Below, piece by piece: positions 26,832 through 37,924 of a DNA stretch of 64,000 bases. The DNA is taken from the NCBI RefSeq assembly GCF_006788895.1, contig NZ_VFRA01000001.1:62001-126000 (forward strand), written 5' to 3'. Each line of letters begins with the position of its first letter. Position 1 is the first letter of the stretch. Origin of the DNA: Rhodoglobus vestalii (lineage in GTDB: Bacteria; Actinomycetota; Actinomycetes; Actinomycetales; Microbacteriaceae). The notes beneath the pieces are model-generated. The model saw only the letters and a list, made by a program, of their open reading frames with translations, was not told the DNA's origin and searched no databases. Made by a program: the position numbers and the translations under genes.

Positions 26832-26869
26832 TTTCCTTTAAGTTCCGTCCAGAGAGACGGGGAAGGAGG
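26832..26869 (+). promoter_or_regulatory. PyrR-binding RNA element overlapping the pyrR Shine-Dalgarno
   Basis: The leader can fold into an upper stem CCGTC (26845-26849) with GACGG (26856-26860) around the loop CAGAGA. Below it lies an internal bulge (26839-26844 against 26861-26862) and a lower helix, 26832-26838 with 26863-26869. The loop and flanking bases match the PyrR consensus seen in Bacillus and actinobacteria (TCCxGxGAG). The lower helix covers the whole AAGGAGG ribosome binding site. PyrR-UMP binding would stabilise the fold and block translation, the mode described in mycobacteria. Confidence 0.8.
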
Positions 26870-26874
26870 TCAGA

Positions 26875-27402
26875 ATGACTGCAAGCACTGTGCTTCAGCA
26901 TGCTGATATCACCCGGGCGTTGACACGAATCTCGCACGAAATTCTTGAGTCGAACCGTGGTTCAGACGACCTAGTGATTTTGGGTGTCCCGACGCGAGGC
27001 GTCACGCTGGCCCGGCGCGTTGCGGCCATCATCCAGTCGGTGGATTCCGTGGTGATTTCTGCTGGCGCGCTCGATGTAACGATGTATCGTGACGATCTCG
27101 CCCAGAATCCGACGCGGGCCACTGGCCCAACCGACATTCCCGCCGGTGGCATTGACGGTAAAACTGTCGTACTCGTTGACGATGTGCTGTATTCCGGGAG
27201 AACTATTCGCGCCGCACTTGATGCGCTCGGCGATCTGGGCCGTCCGCGCGCGGTGCGATTGGCAGTGCTTGTCGACCGTGGCCATCGGGAGTTTCCTATT
27301 CGTGCTGACTTTGTGGGCAAAAACCTTCCCAGCTCGGTGAGCGAACGCATCAATGTGCGCCTCAAGGAGATCGACGGAGTCGACGAGGTGACGATCGGAT
27401 GA
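26875..27402 (+). CDS. pyrR: pyr operon RNA-binding regulator / uracil phosphoribosyltransferase PyrR
   Basis: PyrR binds the pyr leader RNA when UMP is abundant and has a side activity as uracil phosphoribosyltransferase. The 175-residue protein has the type I PRTase fold with [16 protein letters not shown], the flexible-loop region YRDDLAQNP, the PRPP site [18 protein letters not shown] and [18 protein letters not shown]. It heads the pyrimidine operon and is preceded by its own presumed RNA target. pyrB overlaps its stop by 4 bases. Confidence 0.96.
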   Translation: MTASTVLQHADITRALTRISHEILESNRGSDDLVILGVPTRGVTLARRVAAIIQSVDSVVISAGALDVTMYRDDLAQNPTRATGPTDIPAGGIDGKTVVLVDDVLYSGRTIRAALDALGDLGRPRAVRLAVLVDRGHREFPIRADFVGKNLPSSVSERINVRLKEIDGVDEVTIG

Positions 27403-28346
27403 GACACCTCCTTACGACACAGGGCCTGCCCCGCGAGGCAGCGATCGCGATTCTCGACGTTGCTGAAGATATGGCTGCGGTCAGCGAGCGCGAGGTCAAA
27501 AAGCTGCCAACGCTGCGCGGCAAGACGGTCATCAATCTTTTCTTTGAGGATTCAACACGCACCCGCATTTCTTTTGAAGCTGCCGCGAAACGGCTCAGCG
27601 CCGACGTGATCAACTTTGCCGCAAAGGGTTCGAGCGTTTCCAAGGGGGAGAACCTCAAGGACACTGCTCAAACGCTTGCGGCGATGGGCGCCGATGCGGT
27701 GGTCGTGCGGCATTGGGCTTCGGGAGCACCCAAGACTCTTGCTGACAGCGGCTGGATTGACGCTGGCATTGTGAATGCGGGTGACGGCACCCACGAGCAT
27801 CCCACTCAGGCTCTGCTTGATGCCTTCACGATTCGTCGTCGGCTGCACGGCTCTGCGGCGCGAGGGCGCGACCTCGAAGGGGTGAGTGTCACGATCGTTG
27901 GCGACATTGTGCACTCGCGCGTTGCGCGCTCAAACGTCTGGCTCTTAACGACGCTGGGTGCGACAGTCAGCCTGGTTGCCCCGGCGACCCTGTTGCCGGT
28001 TAATCTGAGCGGCTGGCCTGTTGCTGTGGGCTATGACCTAGACCATGCCATCACTCAACGCCCCGACGTGGTCATGATGTTGCGGGTTCAGAGTGAGCGG
28101 ATGGCGGCCGCGTTCTTCCCCAATGCGCGCGAATATTCCAAGCAGTGGGGGCTCAATGATGAACGAATGCGGGCTCTGCCAGCAAGTAGCATAGTGATGC
28201 ACCCTGGGCCGATGAACCGCGGCCTCGAAATCTCGGCTGCAGCCGCAGATTCGCCGCAGTCGACAGTGCTCGAACAGGTAGCTAATGGGGTCTCAGTGCG
28301 AATGTCGGTGCTTTATCACTTACTGTCCGGAGCTGTAGAGCGGTGA
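27399..28346 (+). CDS. pyrB: aspartate carbamoyltransferase catalytic subunit
   Basis: PyrB joins carbamoyl phosphate and aspartate, the committed pyrimidine step. The 315-residue chain has the carbamoyl phosphate site [10 protein letters not shown] (S52-R56), [56 protein letters not shown] and the aspartate-side [12 protein letters not shown]. No pyrI regulatory gene is present, so the enzyme is probably the unregulated trimer type. It overlaps pyrR by ATGA. Confidence 0.97.
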   Translation: MRHLLTTQGLPREAAIAILDVAEDMAAVSEREVKKLPTLRGKTVINLFFEDSTRTRISFEAAAKRLSADVINFAAKGSSVSKGENLKDTAQTLAAMGADAVVVRHWASGAPKTLADSGWIDAGIVNAGDGTHEHPTQALLDAFTIRRRLHGSAARGRDLEGVSVTIVGDIVHSRVARSNVWLLTTLGATVSLVAPATLLPVNLSGWPVAVGYDLDHAITQRPDVVMMLRVQSERMAAAFFPNAREYSKQWGLNDERMRALPASSIVMHPGPMNRGLEISAAAADSPQSTVLEQVANGVSVRMSVLYHLLSGAVER

Positions 28347-28404
28347 GCGCAGCAGCTGCTCCCGCTGTGCGCGAACACTCATCAACCCAGAGAAGAGGAC
28401 TCTC

Positions 28405-29730
28405 GTGAGCATCCGAATTATCAATGCAACTTTGCCGTCGGGCAAGCGCGCAGATTTCACGATAGACCGTGGTGTCTTCACTGACGCTAGCTCCGCCGAT
28501 CGCACCATCGATGCCTCGGGGTTGCAGGCACTACCTGGGCTCGTGGATCTGCACGCCCATTTGCGCGAGCCAGGCTTCGAACAGAGCGAAACAGTGCTCT
28601 CGGGTAGTCGTGCCGCCGCCATGGGCGGATTCACCGCCGTCTTTGCGATGGCCAATACAATGCCGGTGCAAGACACGGCTGGTGTGGTGGAGCAGGTGCA
28701 GTCCTTGGGCGATACGCACGGTTTCGCGACGGTGCGACCCATCGGTGCCGTTACCGAGGGGCTAGGCGGAACGAAACTCTCTGAGATCGGCGCAATGGCG
28801 AACTCGCGGGCGCGAGTGCGAGTTTTCTCCGATGATGGCAAGTGCGTGCACAATGCCCTGCTCATGCGCCGCGCCCTCGAATATGTGAAGACGTTTGACG
28901 GAGTCGTGGCTCAGCACGCGCAGGAACCAACCCTCACGGTGGATGCCCAAATGAACGAGGGGGCTGTGTCGAGCGAACTCGGCCTTGCTGGATGGCCAGC
29001 GGTCGCAGAAGAGTCGATTATCGCCCGCGATGTTCTGCTCGCCGAGCATGTGGGCGCCCGACTCCATATTTGCCACCTCTCAACCGCGGGATCCGTCGAT
29101 GTCATCCGCTGGGCGAAGGCTCGCGGTATCGCTGTGACGGCGGAGGTCACCCCCCACCACTTGCTGCTGACGGATGAACTGGTGCGCGGTTACGACGCGC
29201 GATTCAAAGTGAATCCTCCTCTTCGCCGTGACGAAGATGTTCGTGCCCTGCGTGCGGCCTTGGCCGACGGAACCATCGACATCGTGGCCACTGACCATGC
29301 ACCGCATCCCCCCGAGGCCAAAGAGTGTTCGTGGGCTGAGGCTGCGTTTGGGATGGTGGGCCTCGAGTCTGCCCTGAACGTCGTGCAAGAGGCAGTCGTC
29401 GACACCGGTCATTTGACCTGGGCGGATGTCGCGCGTGTTTTTTCGCAAACCCCGGCACACATCGGGCGTCTCAACGGTTATGACGCCCCTTTCACGCCCG
29501 GGTCTGCGGCAAATTTGGTACTCATTGACCCGAGCGCGAGGTCGACTTTCAGCACAGAATCCTTGCGCGGCAAGAGCACAAACTCACCATATTTGGGGCG
29601 TTCGCTGCCCGGCCGAGTCATGAACACTATCCACAATGGCTACGAAACCGTGCGGGATGGCGATGTCGTCGATTCTGACGAGGTCGCCCACAGCGCGCGG
29701 TTAGCAGCGGGGGAGTCTCACCATGCCTAA
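28405..29730 (+). CDS. pyrC: dihydroorotase (type I)
   Basis: PyrC closes carbamoyl aspartate to dihydroorotate. The 441-residue enzyme has the zinc-binding DLHAHLREPGFEQSET near residue 50, followed by GGFTAVFAMANTMP, the SDDGKCV segment, HICHLSTAGSVDVIRWAKA, TAEVTPHHLLLTDE, the catalytic IVATDHAPHPPEAK and GMVGLESALNVV. Its GTG start has AGAAGAGGA upstream. The PH-like gene overlaps its last 8 bases. Confidence 0.97.
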   Translation: MSIRIINATLPSGKRADFTIDRGVFTDASSADRTIDASGLQALPGLVDLHAHLREPGFEQSETVLSGSRAAAMGGFTAVFAMANTMPVQDTAGVVEQVQSLGDTHGFATVRPIGAVTEGLGGTKLSEIGAMANSRARVRVFSDDGKCVHNALLMRRALEYVKTFDGVVAQHAQEPTLTVDAQMNEGAVSSELGLAGWPAVAEESIIARDVLLAEHVGARLHICHLSTAGSVDVIRWAKARGIAVTAEVTPHHLLLTDELVRGYDARFKVNPPLRRDEDVRALRAALADGTIDIVATDHAPHPPEAKECSWAEAAFGMVGLESALNVVQEAVVDTGHLTWADVARVFSQTPAHIGRLNGYDAPFTPGSAANLVLIDPSARSTFSTESLRGKSTNSPYLGRSLPGRVMNTIHNGYETVRDGDVVDSDEVAHSARLAAGESHHA

Positions 29731-30214
29731 AGATGTTTCGCTGCTGATTGCGATCGGCATCATGGTGCTGCTCCTCGGCCTGATGGTTGCCGGTTGGTAT
29801 GCGCGCAAACGCCGCCAATTTCACATCGGTCTGCCGCTGCAGCTACCCGCAGACCTTGCCAGCGGACATCCCAGTTTGAGTGGAAAGTACGTCTCGACAA
29901 CGCTCGCCGGTGATCAGCTGAACAGGGTTGCCGTGCACACTCTGGGGTTCCGCGGCAATTGCGCCATCGAAGTGCACGATGGCGGTGTTGCCGTGTTCCG
30001 CAACGGGGAGCGTGACCTGTGGATTCCGCGCGATGACGTGCGCGGGATTGTGCGCGCAACATGGACTATCGACCGTGTGGTCGAACAAAACGGACTGCAG
30101 GTTATCGAGTGGACTCTCGATGGCACGCCAGTCGATAGCTATTTTCGTATGGACGACCCCGAGGCCTGTGAACGGGCTCTCCAGGGTGTCATTGGCAATG
30201 AAAGGCAGTCTTAA
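29723..30214 (+). CDS. membrane protein with bacterial PH-like domain
   Basis: The 163-residue protein begins with a membrane segment (about 6-27, [20 protein letters not shown]). A basic stretch, ARKRRQ, follows, then a beta-rich domain with [40 protein letters not shown] and [21 protein letters not shown]. This is the pattern of actinobacterial proteins annotated as PH-like domain proteins at exactly this place between pyrC and carA. No function is known. It overlaps pyrC by 8 bases and carA by 1, so it is made as part of the pyr operon. Confidence 0.88.
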   Translation: MPKDVSLLIAIGIMVLLLGLMVAGWYARKRRQFHIGLPLQLPADLASGHPSLSGKYVSTTLAGDQLNRVAVHTLGFRGNCAIEVHDGGVAVFRNGERDLWIPRDDVRGIVRATWTIDRVVEQNGLQVIEWTLDGTPVDSYFRMDDPEACERALQGVIGNERQS

Positions 30215-31353
30215 TGACTTTCGAAGCAGCAGTACTTGTACTAGAGGATGGCGCGCGCTATCGCGGCCAGGCCTACGGTGCCAAGGGCAAGCGAGTTGGC
30301 GAAGTGGTGTTCGCAACCGGAATGACTGGTTATCAAGAGACCATCACCGACCCCAGTTACGCGGGACAAATTGTTGTGATGACGGCGCCGCACATCGGCA
30401 ACACCGGCGTCAATTCTGAAGATCCAGAGTCGAACCGCATCTGGGTCTCAGGCTTCGTGATCCGAGATGCCAGTCGCATCGTCTCCAACTATCGTGCCGA
30501 AGGTTCTTTGGATGATCAGCTCACCGAGCAGGGCATCGTCGGTATCAGCGGTGTTGATACTCGGGCGATTACGCGGCGCCTGCGCGACGCCGGTTCGATG
30601 CGCGGCGGAATTTTTTCTGGCACTGAGAACGACCTCAGCGATGATGAGCAACTTGCGGCAGTGCGAGCAGAAACCCAGATGGCAGGTCGGAGCTTGTCAT
30701 CCGAAGTCTCCACTTCGGTTGCCTATCTCGTGGCCTCGACGGTCGCCAGCATTGGGCGTCTCGCTGTGCTTGACCTTGGCGTCAAGACGTCGACAGTCAA
30801 CTATCTCGCTGAACGCGGGTTCGAGGTTCACGTTCTGCCGCAGACGGTGACGTTCGAAGAACTGCTCGCTATCGACCCGGTGGCTGTCTTCTATTCCAAT
30901 GGCCCCGGGGACCCGTCAGCATCTGACGCTCACGTTGCGCTCTTGACTCAGGTGCTGAAGCGAGGGCTGCCCTTCTTCGGTATCTGTTTTGGCAACCAAC
31001 TATTGGGTCGGGCACTCGGATATGGCACCTACAAGCTGCCGTTCGGCCACCGCGGAATCAACCAGCCTGTTATCGACGTGCAGACCCTGCGTACCGAAAT
31101 CACTTCGCACAACCATGGCTTTGCGGTTGATGCGCCGGTCGGCGAAATCAGTCAGTCACCCGCCGGCTTTGGGCGCGTCGAAGTGAGTCACGTCAATCTC
31201 AATGACAATGTCGTCGAGGGCCTCCGTGCACTCGATATCCCTGCCTTCTCCGTGCAGTATCACCCCGAAGCGGCCTCGGGCCCGCACGATGCCAACTATC
31301 TTTTCGATAGGTTCCGCGACCTCGTTCTCGAGAACGCAAAGGACAGCAAGTAA
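30214..31353 (+). CDS. carA: carbamoyl phosphate synthase small subunit
   Basis: CarA hydrolyses glutamine and passes ammonia to CarB for carbamoyl phosphate. The 379-residue protein has the N-terminal domain with [16 protein letters not shown] and [24 protein letters not shown], and a class I amidotransferase domain with the nucleophile C258 in [24 protein letters not shown] and the His-Glu pair in [10 protein letters not shown] follow. A GAAAGG ribosome binding site precedes the ATG. carB starts on the last base of the stop (TAATG). Confidence 0.97.
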   Translation: MTFEAAVLVLEDGARYRGQAYGAKGKRVGEVVFATGMTGYQETITDPSYAGQIVVMTAPHIGNTGVNSEDPESNRIWVSGFVIRDASRIVSNYRAEGSLDDQLTEQGIVGISGVDTRAITRRLRDAGSMRGGIFSGTENDLSDDEQLAAVRAETQMAGRSLSSEVSTSVAYLVASTVASIGRLAVLDLGVKTSTVNYLAERGFEVHVLPQTVTFEELLAIDPVAVFYSNGPGDPSASDAHVALLTQVLKRGLPFFGICFGNQLLGRALGYGTYKLPFGHRGINQPVIDVQTLRTEITSHNHGFAVDAPVGEISQSPAGFGRVEVSHVNLNDNVVEGLRALDIPAFSVQYHPEAASGPHDANYLFDRFRDLVLENAKDSK

Positions 31354-34300
31354 TGCCCAAGAGACAAGACATTTCATCGGTACTCGTTATCGGTTCCGGT
31401 CCGATCGTCATCGGCCAGGCGGCGGAGTTCGACTACTCGGGCACCCAAGCCTGTCGCGTGCTGCGCCAGGAGGGAATCCGTGTCATCCTCGTGAATTCAA
31501 ACCCGGCCACGATCATGACTGACCCCGACTTTGCTGACGCAACCTACGTTGAGCCCATCACCTGGGAGGTCATTGAGACGATCATTGCCAAGGAGCGTCC
31601 AGACGCGCTGCTGCCGACTCTCGGCGGTCAAACAGCCCTGAATGCCGCTATCGAGCTCGATTCTCACGGCATTCTTGAGAAGTACAACGTTGAACTGATC
31701 GGTGCCAACCTTGAGGCCATCAACAAGGGTGAGGACCGTCAGATCTTCAAGCAACTCGTGCTTGATTGTGGTGCGGATGTCGCGAAGTCTCACATCGCTA
31801 CGACGGTTGCCGAGGCGGTCGATTTCGCTGAAGATCTCGGGTATCCGCTGGTGATTCGCCCCTCGTTCACGATGGGCGGGCTCGGGTCTGGCTTTGCTTA
31901 CACCCGCGAAGAGCTTGTGCGGATGGTCGCCGACGGCCTGCACCAGAGCCCCACCACTTCGGTGCTTCTCGAAGAGAGCATTCTGGGCTGGAAGGAGTAT
32001 GAGCTCGAACTCATGCGGGATACAGCTGACAACACTGTGGTCGTCTGTTCGATAGAGAACGTTGACCCCGTTGGTGTTCACACGGGCGATTCGATCACGG
32101 TTGCTCCGGCGCTGACGCTGACCGATCGTGAGTACCAGAACCTGCGCAACATTGGTATCGACATTATTCGTGCTGTCGGCGTTGATACCGGCGGATGCAA
32201 CATCCAATTCGCCATCGACCCCGCCGATGGGCGTGTCATTGTCATTGAGATGAACCCGCGGGTGTCTCGTTCGAGCGCGTTGGCCTCCAAGGCCACGGGG
32301 TTTCCCATTGCCAAGATCGCGGCGAAGTTGGCGATCGGTTACCGGCTTGACGAAATCCCGAACGACATTACGAAGGTCACCCCGGCAAGCTTTGAACCCA
32401 CCCTCGACTATGTCGTCGTCAAGGTTCCGCGTTTCGCGTTCGAAAAGTTTCCGGCGGCCGACACGCGTCTGACGACCACGATGAAGTCGGTGGGGGAGGC
32501 CATGGCGATCGGTCGCAACTATTCGACCGCATTGCAGAAGGCGCTTCGGTCGCTGGAAAAACGCGACTCGAGCTTTCACTGGAACGGCGAAGTTGGCGAC
32601 AAGGCTGAGTTGCTGAAGCTCTCATCGGTTGCCACCGATGGCCGCATCATTTCGGTGCAGCAGGCGATGAGGGCCGGGGCCACTACCGAGGAGATCTTCG
32701 AGGCCACCAAGATTGATCCGTGGTTCATCGACCAGATTGCTTTGATCAATGAAGTGGCAGCCGACATTGCCGATGCTCCCGAGTTGAGCGCCGCGCTGCT
32801 AACTCACGTGAAGAATCACGGCTTCAGCGATCTCCAGATCGCTGACATTCGCGGCGTGACGGAAGAGGAGGTTCGTGACCTGCGCTGGAGCCTCGAGGTG
32901 CGCCCCGTCTTCAAAACCGTCGACACGTGTGCGGGTGAATTCCCGGCCCTCACGCCGTACCACTACTCAAGCTACGATTCCGAAACCGAGGTGGTGCCGA
33001 GCGATAAGCAGAAGGTCATCATTCTGGGTTCAGGCCCGAACCGCATCGGTCAGGGTATCGAATTCGACTACTCCTGCGTACAGGCGTCGTTCGCTCTGTC
33101 AGATGCTGGCTTCGAGACGATCATGATCAACTGCAACCCAGAGACGGTGTCGACCGACTACGACACCAGCGATCGCCTGTACTTCGAACCGCTCACGCTG
33201 GAAGACGTGCTGGAGATCATCCACGCGGAGAGCACCAGCGGTGAACTGATGGGCGTCATCGTTCAGCTCGGCGGCCAGACTGCTCTCGGGCTCGCGCAGG
33301 GCTTGAAAGACGCGGGCATCCCGATTCTGGGCACAACTCCCGAAGCAATTGATCTCGCTGAGGAACGCGGACTATTTTCTGCGATCCTTGACAATGCTGG
33401 CCTTCTGGCGCCCAAGAATGGCACTGCCACCGATCAGGCAGAAGCGATCGGCATCGCAGAATCAATTGGCTACCCGGTTCTCGTTCGCCCCTCCCATGTT
33501 CTCGGCGGGCGCGGCATGGAAATCGTCTACGACACCGACGCTCTCGCTGACTATTTCGAGCGCGTTCGCGACACCGTGGTGATTTCCGGGAAATCTCCAC
33601 TGCTGGTTGACCGGTTCTTGGATGACGCCATCGAGATCGACATCGACGCACTCTACGACGGCACTGAACTGTATGTCGGCGGAATCATGGAGCACATCGA
33701 AGAGGCGGGCATCCACTCGGGTGACTCCGCCTGCACGCTGCCTCCGGTGACGCTCGGGCGCGATGTACTCAAGCGTGTTCGTGAAGCAACGCTCGCAATT
33801 GCCGAGGGTGTGGGAGTGCGCGGACTACTGAATGTGCAGTTCGCTATCGGCCAGGGCATCCTCTACGTGCTTGAAGCCAACCCGCGGGCGAGCCGCACCG
33901 TGCCGTTTGTATCGAAAGCTCTCGGCATTCCACTGGCGAAAGCCGCGGCCCTCGTGATGGTGGGCTCCAGCATCCGTTCCCTGGTCGACAGCGGCCTTTT
34001 GCCGGCACTCGACGGAAGCCAAGTACCGTCCACCTCTCCCGTGTCGGTGAAAGAGGCGGTGCTTCCCTTCAAGCGGTTCCGCACGGTTGATGGCAACGTT
34101 GTTGATTCTGTACTCGGCCCGGAGATGCGTTCCACCGGCGAAGTTATGGGCATCGATTCAAACTTTCCCAAAGCGTTCGCCAAGAGCCAGGAAGCGGCCT
34201 ACGGGGGATTACCTGATAGCGGCACGGTATTCGTTTCCGTGGCCGATCGCGATAAGCGTGCGGTGATTTTGCCGGTGCTGCGTCTCAGCCAGCTGGGGTT

Positions 34301-34667
34301 CACGATTCTTGCTACCGACGGCACGGCCGAGATCTTGGCGCGCAATGGCATCGAAGCCCAGGTGGTGCGCAAATACTTCATGGGGCAAGAAGCTGACGCC
34401 GAGGAGCCCTCGATTGTCGAGCTGATTAATGCCGGAAAAGTGGATGTTGTCATCAATACGCCCAGTGGACGAAGTGCCCGTGCCGATGGGTACGAAATCC
34501 GTACCGCCACGGTCGCCGCTGACAAGCCCATCTTCACCACCATCGCGCAACTGGCCGCCGCCGTAGCTGCCTTTGAGGCGATTCAGGATGGTTTCGATGT
34601 GCGCTCGCTTCAGGATTACGCTCTTGACCGCGCGGCAGAACTAGAAAAGGTGGCCCGCAATGCCTAG
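31353..34667 (+). CDS. carB: carbamoyl phosphate synthase large subunit
   Basis: CarB makes carbamoyl phosphate from ammonia, bicarbonate and two ATP. The 1104 residues show the internal duplication of ATP-grasp halves: the first opens with [20 protein letters not shown], the second near residue 550 with [19 protein letters not shown]. Each half has its [10 protein letters not shown] or [10 protein letters not shown] loop and a catalytic [12 protein letters not shown] or [12 protein letters not shown] segment. An oligomerisation region separates the halves. The C-terminal MGS-like domain (about 950-1080) contains [20 protein letters not shown], where UMP or ornithine may bind. It overlaps pyrF by 8 bases. 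Confidence 0.98.
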   Translation: MPKRQDISSVLVIGSGPIVIGQAAEFDYSGTQACRVLRQEGIRVILVNSNPATIMTDPDFADATYVEPITWEVIETIIAKERPDALLPTLGGQTALNAAIELDSHGILEKYNVELIGANLEAINKGEDRQIFKQLVLDCGADVAKSHIATTVAEAVDFAEDLGYPLVIRPSFTMGGLGSGFAYTREELVRMVADGLHQSPTTSVLLEESILGWKEYELELMRDTADNTVVVCSIENVDPVGVHTGDSITVAPALTLTDREYQNLRNIGIDIIRAVGVDTGGCNIQFAIDPADGRVIVIEMNPRVSRSSALASKATGFPIAKIAAKLAIGYRLDEIPNDITKVTPASFEPTLDYVVVKVPRFAFEKFPAADTRLTTTMKSVGEAMAIGRNYSTALQKALRSLEKRDSSFHWNGEVGDKAELLKLSSVATDGRIISVQQAMRAGATTEEIFEATKIDPWFIDQIALINEVAADIADAPELSAALLTHVKNHGFSDLQIADIRGVTEEEVRDLRWSLEVRPVFKTVDTCAGEFPALTPYHYSSYDSETEVVPSDKQKVIILGSGPNRIGQGIEFDYSCVQASFALSDAGFETIMINCNPETVSTDYDTSDRLYFEPLTLEDVLEIIHAESTSGELMGVIVQLGGQTALGLAQGLKDAGIPILGTTPEAIDLAEERGLFSAILDNAGLLAPKNGTATDQAEAIGIAESIGYPVLVRPSHVLGGRGMEIVYDTDALADYFERVRDTVVISGKSPLLVDRFLDDAIEIDIDALYDGTELYVGGIMEHIEEAGIHSGDSACTLPPVTLGRDVLKRVREATLAIAEGVGVRGLLNVQFAIGQGILYVLEANPRASRTVPFVSKALGIPLAKAAALVMVGSSIRSLVDSGLLPALDGSQVPSTSPVSVKEAVLPFKRFRTVDGNVVDSVLGPEMRSTGEVMGIDSNFPKAFAKSQEAAYGGLPDSGTVFVSVADRDKRAVILPVLRLSQLGFTILATDGTAEILARNGIEAQVVRKYFMGQEADAEEPSIVELINAGKVDVVINTPSGRSARADGYEIRTATVAADKPIFTTIAQLAAAVAAFEAIQDGFDVRSLQDYALDRAAELEKVARNA

Positions 34668-35502
34668 TTTTGCTGCTCGACTCTCGGCGACGTTTGAGGA
34701 GTTCGGCGGAGTCTGTCTTGGCATTGACCCGCATCCGTTTCTGCTCGAAGCCTGGGGGCTCTCGAACGACGTTCACGGCGTTCGAGAATTTGCCCTGCGC
34801 ACGGTGGATGCCGCAGCAGGCAACGTCGGAATGATCAAACCGCAGGTAGCCTTCTTCGAGCGCTTCGGATCCGCCGGCTACGCGGTTCTCGAGGAGTCTT
34901 TCGCTTTGGCACGCTCCGCTGGGCTCCTCGTGATAGCCGATGTCAAGCGCGGCGATCTTTCGTCCTCCGTCGATGCTTATGGCCAGGCCTGGCTTACTCC
35001 TGGTTCGGCTCTGGAGGCAGATGCGATGACCGCCGTGGCGTATCAGGGCGTTTCGGAGTTGTCTGGGCCGGTCGAGCTAGCACGCACGGCGGGTAAGGGA
35101 ATTTTCGTTTTGGCGGCGACCTCTAATCTCGCCGCTCGCAGTATTCAGACTGCCCGAATTGTCGAGGGTGAACATGACGGCTCTACGGTCGCGGCAAGCG
35201 TTGTGCACGACGTTCGTGCTCTGAATTCTGAGAGCGGCCTCGGGTCTTTTGGTGTTGTCGTTGGTGCGACCGTAAATGTTGCCGACTACGGGCTGCTCGC
35301 CGAAGATTTGATCGACGTTCCCGTGCTGGCCCCGGGGTTTGGCGCTCAGGGGGCTCAGGTCGAGCAGGCTCGTGAGCTCTACGGTGCGGCGGTCGCTAAC
35401 ACCATTGTCACCGTGTCTCGTAGCGTTCTCCAGGAGGGGTCGAGTCAAATTCCTTCAGAGCTTCGCTCATTGCGATCACAACTCCGCGAGCAGGTGCGCT
35501 GA
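34660..35502 (+). CDS. pyrF: orotidine 5'-phosphate decarboxylase (type 2)
   Basis: PyrF decarboxylates OMP to UMP. At 280 residues it belongs to the longer type 2 group usual in actinobacteria. Family marks are [28 protein letters not shown], the catalytic Asp-Lys array in [31 protein letters not shown], and [14 protein letters not shown] for phosphate binding. pyrD and pyrE are not in the window. The next gene, the gmk fusion, starts on the last base of the pyrF stop. Confidence 0.95.
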   Translation: MPSFAARLSATFEEFGGVCLGIDPHPFLLEAWGLSNDVHGVREFALRTVDAAAGNVGMIKPQVAFFERFGSAGYAVLEESFALARSAGLLVIADVKRGDLSSSVDAYGQAWLTPGSALEADAMTAVAYQGVSELSGPVELARTAGKGIFVLAATSNLAARSIQTARIVEGEHDGSTVAASVVHDVRALNSESGLGSFGVVVGATVNVADYGLLAEDLIDVPVLAPGFGAQGAQVEQARELYGAAVANTIVTVSRSVLQEGSSQIPSELRSLRSQLREQVR

Positions 35503-36431
35503 TGGTGCCTCGTCCCCAACCCCCTGAGGTGGATCGTGCCGCTGCATCGCGAGCGGCAATTGCTGCTCGACGTGCCAGGGCGTCGGTGAAACGTGAAGTC
35601 GCCGAGCGCACACGCACCGCACTGAGTGTCGCGCGCACGGCGTGGTCGACACCGGAGAGTGCAGAAGCACGACTGCTGGTGCGTGAGCTCCTACTGAGCG
35701 TGCCCTCGCTCGGACCGACGCGGGTAGAGGCGGTAATGAACCAGCTGGCGATCGCGGAACGCAAACGTGTCGGCGGGCTTGGTCGCAAGCAACGTGATCG
35801 ACTCGCTGACTACCTTGCCGATCGCCAGGGCCCAGAGCCGACACGCCTCGTCGTCTTGGCTGGCCCCACTGCCGTCGGCAAGGGGACCGTTTCGAGCTTC
35901 ATTCGGGATAACCATCCGGATGTCCTCCTCAGCGTCTCGGCAACGACCAGAAAGCCGCGGCCCGGAGAAGTTGACGGGGTGCACTACTACTTCGTCAGCG
36001 ACGACAAGTTCGATGAGATGGTGTCTCGCAACGAGCTTCTCGAGTGGGCGGTTGTGCACAACTCCTACCGTTACGGCACGCCACGCCCGCCGATTGATGC
36101 TGCCCTCGCTGAAGGAAAGCGCGTGCTTCTCGAAATTGACCTTCAGGGAGCTCGCTCAGTGCGTAGTGTCATGCCCGAAGCCCTTCTGGTCTTTTTGCTG
36201 CCGCCGAGCTGGGAAGAATTGGTGCGTCGATTGATCGGCCGGGGCACCGAAGACGCCGCCGAACAGGCCCGCCGATTGGAGACCGCAAAGGTCGAATTGG
36301 CGGCTCAAGAAGAGTTCGATGTGAAGGTCGTCAACACAGAAGTAAGCCAAGCGGCCAAAGAAGTCGTAGAATTGATGGATGCGCCCGCTGGCGCGACCAC
36401 TTCCGACTCCAAGGAGCACTCCCATGGCTGA
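35502..36431 (+). CDS. gmk: guanylate kinase with N-terminal actinobacterial IHF (mIHF) domain
   Basis: This is one 309-residue reading frame with two domains. Residues of about 10-105 match actinobacterial integration host factor: an Arg/Ala-rich helical N-terminus, then [32 protein letters not shown] and [12 protein letters not shown], a helix-two-turn-helix DNA-binding module. Residues of about 115-300 are guanylate kinase, which phosphorylates GMP to GDP: the P-loop GPTAVGKG (121-128), [36 protein letters not shown] and [12 protein letters not shown]. In mycobacteria mihF and gmk are adjacent separate genes. The start is the ATG at 35502 on the pyrF stop; no internal start with a ribosome binding site is obvious between the domains. 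Confidence 0.93.
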   Translation: MVPRPQPPEVDRAAASRAAIAARRARASVKREVAERTRTALSVARTAWSTPESAEARLLVRELLLSVPSLGPTRVEAVMNQLAIAERKRVGGLGRKQRDRLADYLADRQGPEPTRLVVLAGPTAVGKGTVSSFIRDNHPDVLLSVSATTRKPRPGEVDGVHYYFVSDDKFDEMVSRNELLEWAVVHNSYRYGTPRPPIDAALAEGKRVLLEIDLQGARSVRSVMPEALLVFLLPPSWEELVRRLIGRGTEDAAEQARRLETAKVELAAQEEFDVKVVNTEVSQAAKEVVELMDAPAGATTSDSKEHSHG

Positions 36432-36684
36432 CAAGAACTCGGGCATCATTGATCCCCCCATCGACGAACTACTGTCGAAGGTTGACTCCAAGTACCAGCT
36501 CGTAATCTTCGCCTCCAAGCGCGCGCGTCAGATCAATGACTACTACGCAGACCTTCACGAGGGAAGCCTGTTCGACAACGTTGGGCCGCTGGTCGACTCC
36601 ACGATCGAAGACAAGCCCCTCTCGGTTGCCCTGCACGAGATCAACGAGAACAAGCTCGAACTCAAGCGCCTCAGCGGCGAATAG
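36424..36684 (+). CDS. rpoZ: RNA polymerase omega subunit
   Basis: RpoZ is the small subunit that stabilises the beta-prime subunit of RNA polymerase. The 86-residue form from ATG 36424 has [20 protein letters not shown], the conserved core [15 protein letters not shown] and a late [19 protein letters not shown], typical of actinobacteria. AAGGAG lies 9 bases upstream, inside the 3' end of gmk, which it overlaps by 8 bases. An in-frame ATG at 36379 would add 15 residues with no family match. Confidence 0.96.
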   Translation: MADKNSGIIDPPIDELLSKVDSKYQLVIFASKRARQINDYYADLHEGSLFDNVGPLVDSTIEDKPLSVALHEINENKLELKRLSGE

Positions 36685-36695
36685 AACCTAGTTCG

Positions 36696-37895
36696 ATGGC
36701 CGCGCTCAACGTCGTCGTCGGAATCACTGGCGGAATCGCTGCCTACAAAGCGGTGACGGTTGTGCGCCAACTTGTGCTTGCCGGGCACGACGTTCACGTT
36801 GTTGCCACGACCAACGCTCTTCGCTTCATCGGACTGCCGACGCTGGAAGCGGTAAGTCGCAACCCCGTCAACACCGATATTTACGAGGGTGTCGACGAGG
36901 TGCGCCATGTTGCTGTGGGCAAGGCGGCTGATCTGATTATTGTCGCCCCGGCGACCGCAAACACGATCGCCAAAATGGCAACGGGGCAAGCCAGTGATTT
37001 CTTGGGCAACACTATTTTGGCGAGCACCGCGCCGATTCTCATTGCACCGGCGATGCACACCGAGATGTGGCAGAACGTCGCCACTATGGCCAATGTTGAC
37101 ACGCTTCGCTCCCGGGGCATCCACACTATTGGTCCGGGATCTGGGCCCTTGACGGGGCGTGACAGTGGACCGGGTCGAATGGCCGAACCCAGCGAGATTG
37201 TTGCCGCAGCCCTCGATATCGTGATGTCTAAGCGCGATCTCGTTGGTCGCACTGTTCTCGTTACCGCCGGTGGCACTCGGGAGCCTCTTGACCCCGTACG
37301 CTTTATTGGCAATCGTTCCAGCGGTAAGCAGGGCGTCGCCGTAGCCGAAGCTGCTATCGCGCGTGGCGCAACCGTAATTCTTATCGGGGCCAACCTTGAG
37401 GTCGCACCGCCGCTCGGAGCCCGAGTCGTCGAGGTGGGAACGACACTTGAGCTGCAGATGGCTGTTGATGCTGAAGTGGCCACCGCAGATCTCGTAGTTA
37501 TGGCCGCTGCTGTCGCTGACTACCGACCCACGGAGATTGCCCCCACCAAGATCAAGAAGAGCAGCGATTCAAACACCCTAGAACTTCGGCTTCAAGAGAA
37601 CCCCGACATTCTGCGTCAGATCTCGACCAACCGTGCTCGCGACCAGGTGATTGTGGGGTTTGCGGCCGAGACCGAACCCGACGACGAGACACTGCTGCAA
37701 CTCGGTCGCGCCAAGATCTCACGAAAGGGTTGTGATTTTCTTGTCCTCAACCGCGTGGGCTGGACCGAAGGGTTCGCCTCGGACGGTAACACTGTCATCG
37801 TGATTGATACGGCCGGCGATAGAGTGGGCGAGGCAAGCGGAAGCAAGTTGTCGGTGGCCCACCGCATTCTGGATCTTGTGTTCGCAGCCCGCTGA
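36696..37895 (+). CDS. coaBC: bifunctional phosphopantothenoylcysteine decarboxylase/synthetase CoaBC
   Basis: CoaBC carries out two steps of coenzyme A synthesis: ligation of cysteine to phosphopantothenate and decarboxylation to phosphopantetheine. In the N-terminal flavoprotein half [12 protein letters not shown] binds FMN, H71 in EVRHVAVGK is the expected catalytic histidine, and [10 protein letters not shown] forms the substrate loop. The C-terminal half (from about 185) has [20 protein letters not shown] and the conserved [21 protein letters not shown] and FAAETE segments. It is 11 bases after rpoZ and 29 bases before metK. Confidence 0.96.
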   Translation: MAALNVVVGITGGIAAYKAVTVVRQLVLAGHDVHVVATTNALRFIGLPTLEAVSRNPVNTDIYEGVDEVRHVAVGKAADLIIVAPATANTIAKMATGQASDFLGNTILASTAPILIAPAMHTEMWQNVATMANVDTLRSRGIHTIGPGSGPLTGRDSGPGRMAEPSEIVAAALDIVMSKRDLVGRTVLVTAGGTREPLDPVRFIGNRSSGKQGVAVAEAAIARGATVILIGANLEVAPPLGARVVEVGTTLELQMAVDAEVATADLVVMAAAVADYRPTEIAPTKIKKSSDSNTLELRLQENPDILRQISTNRARDQVIVGFAAETEPDDETLLQLGRAKISRKGCDFLVLNRVGWTEGFASDGNTVIVIDTAGDRVGEASGSKLSVAHRILDLVFAAR

Positions 37896-37924
37896 CATCC
37901 ATTCATCACTACCGGAGACGGCTT

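Noticed and set aside
31497..32579. A 360-codon open frame on the minus strand inside carB
   Set aside because: It is antisense to strongly conserved ATP-grasp coding sequence, has no ribosome binding site or recognisable domain, and its composition follows from the codon bias of carB.
37896..37924. SAM riboswitch before metK
   Set aside because: The 29-base gap is too short and the end of coaBC shows no riboswitch-like fold.
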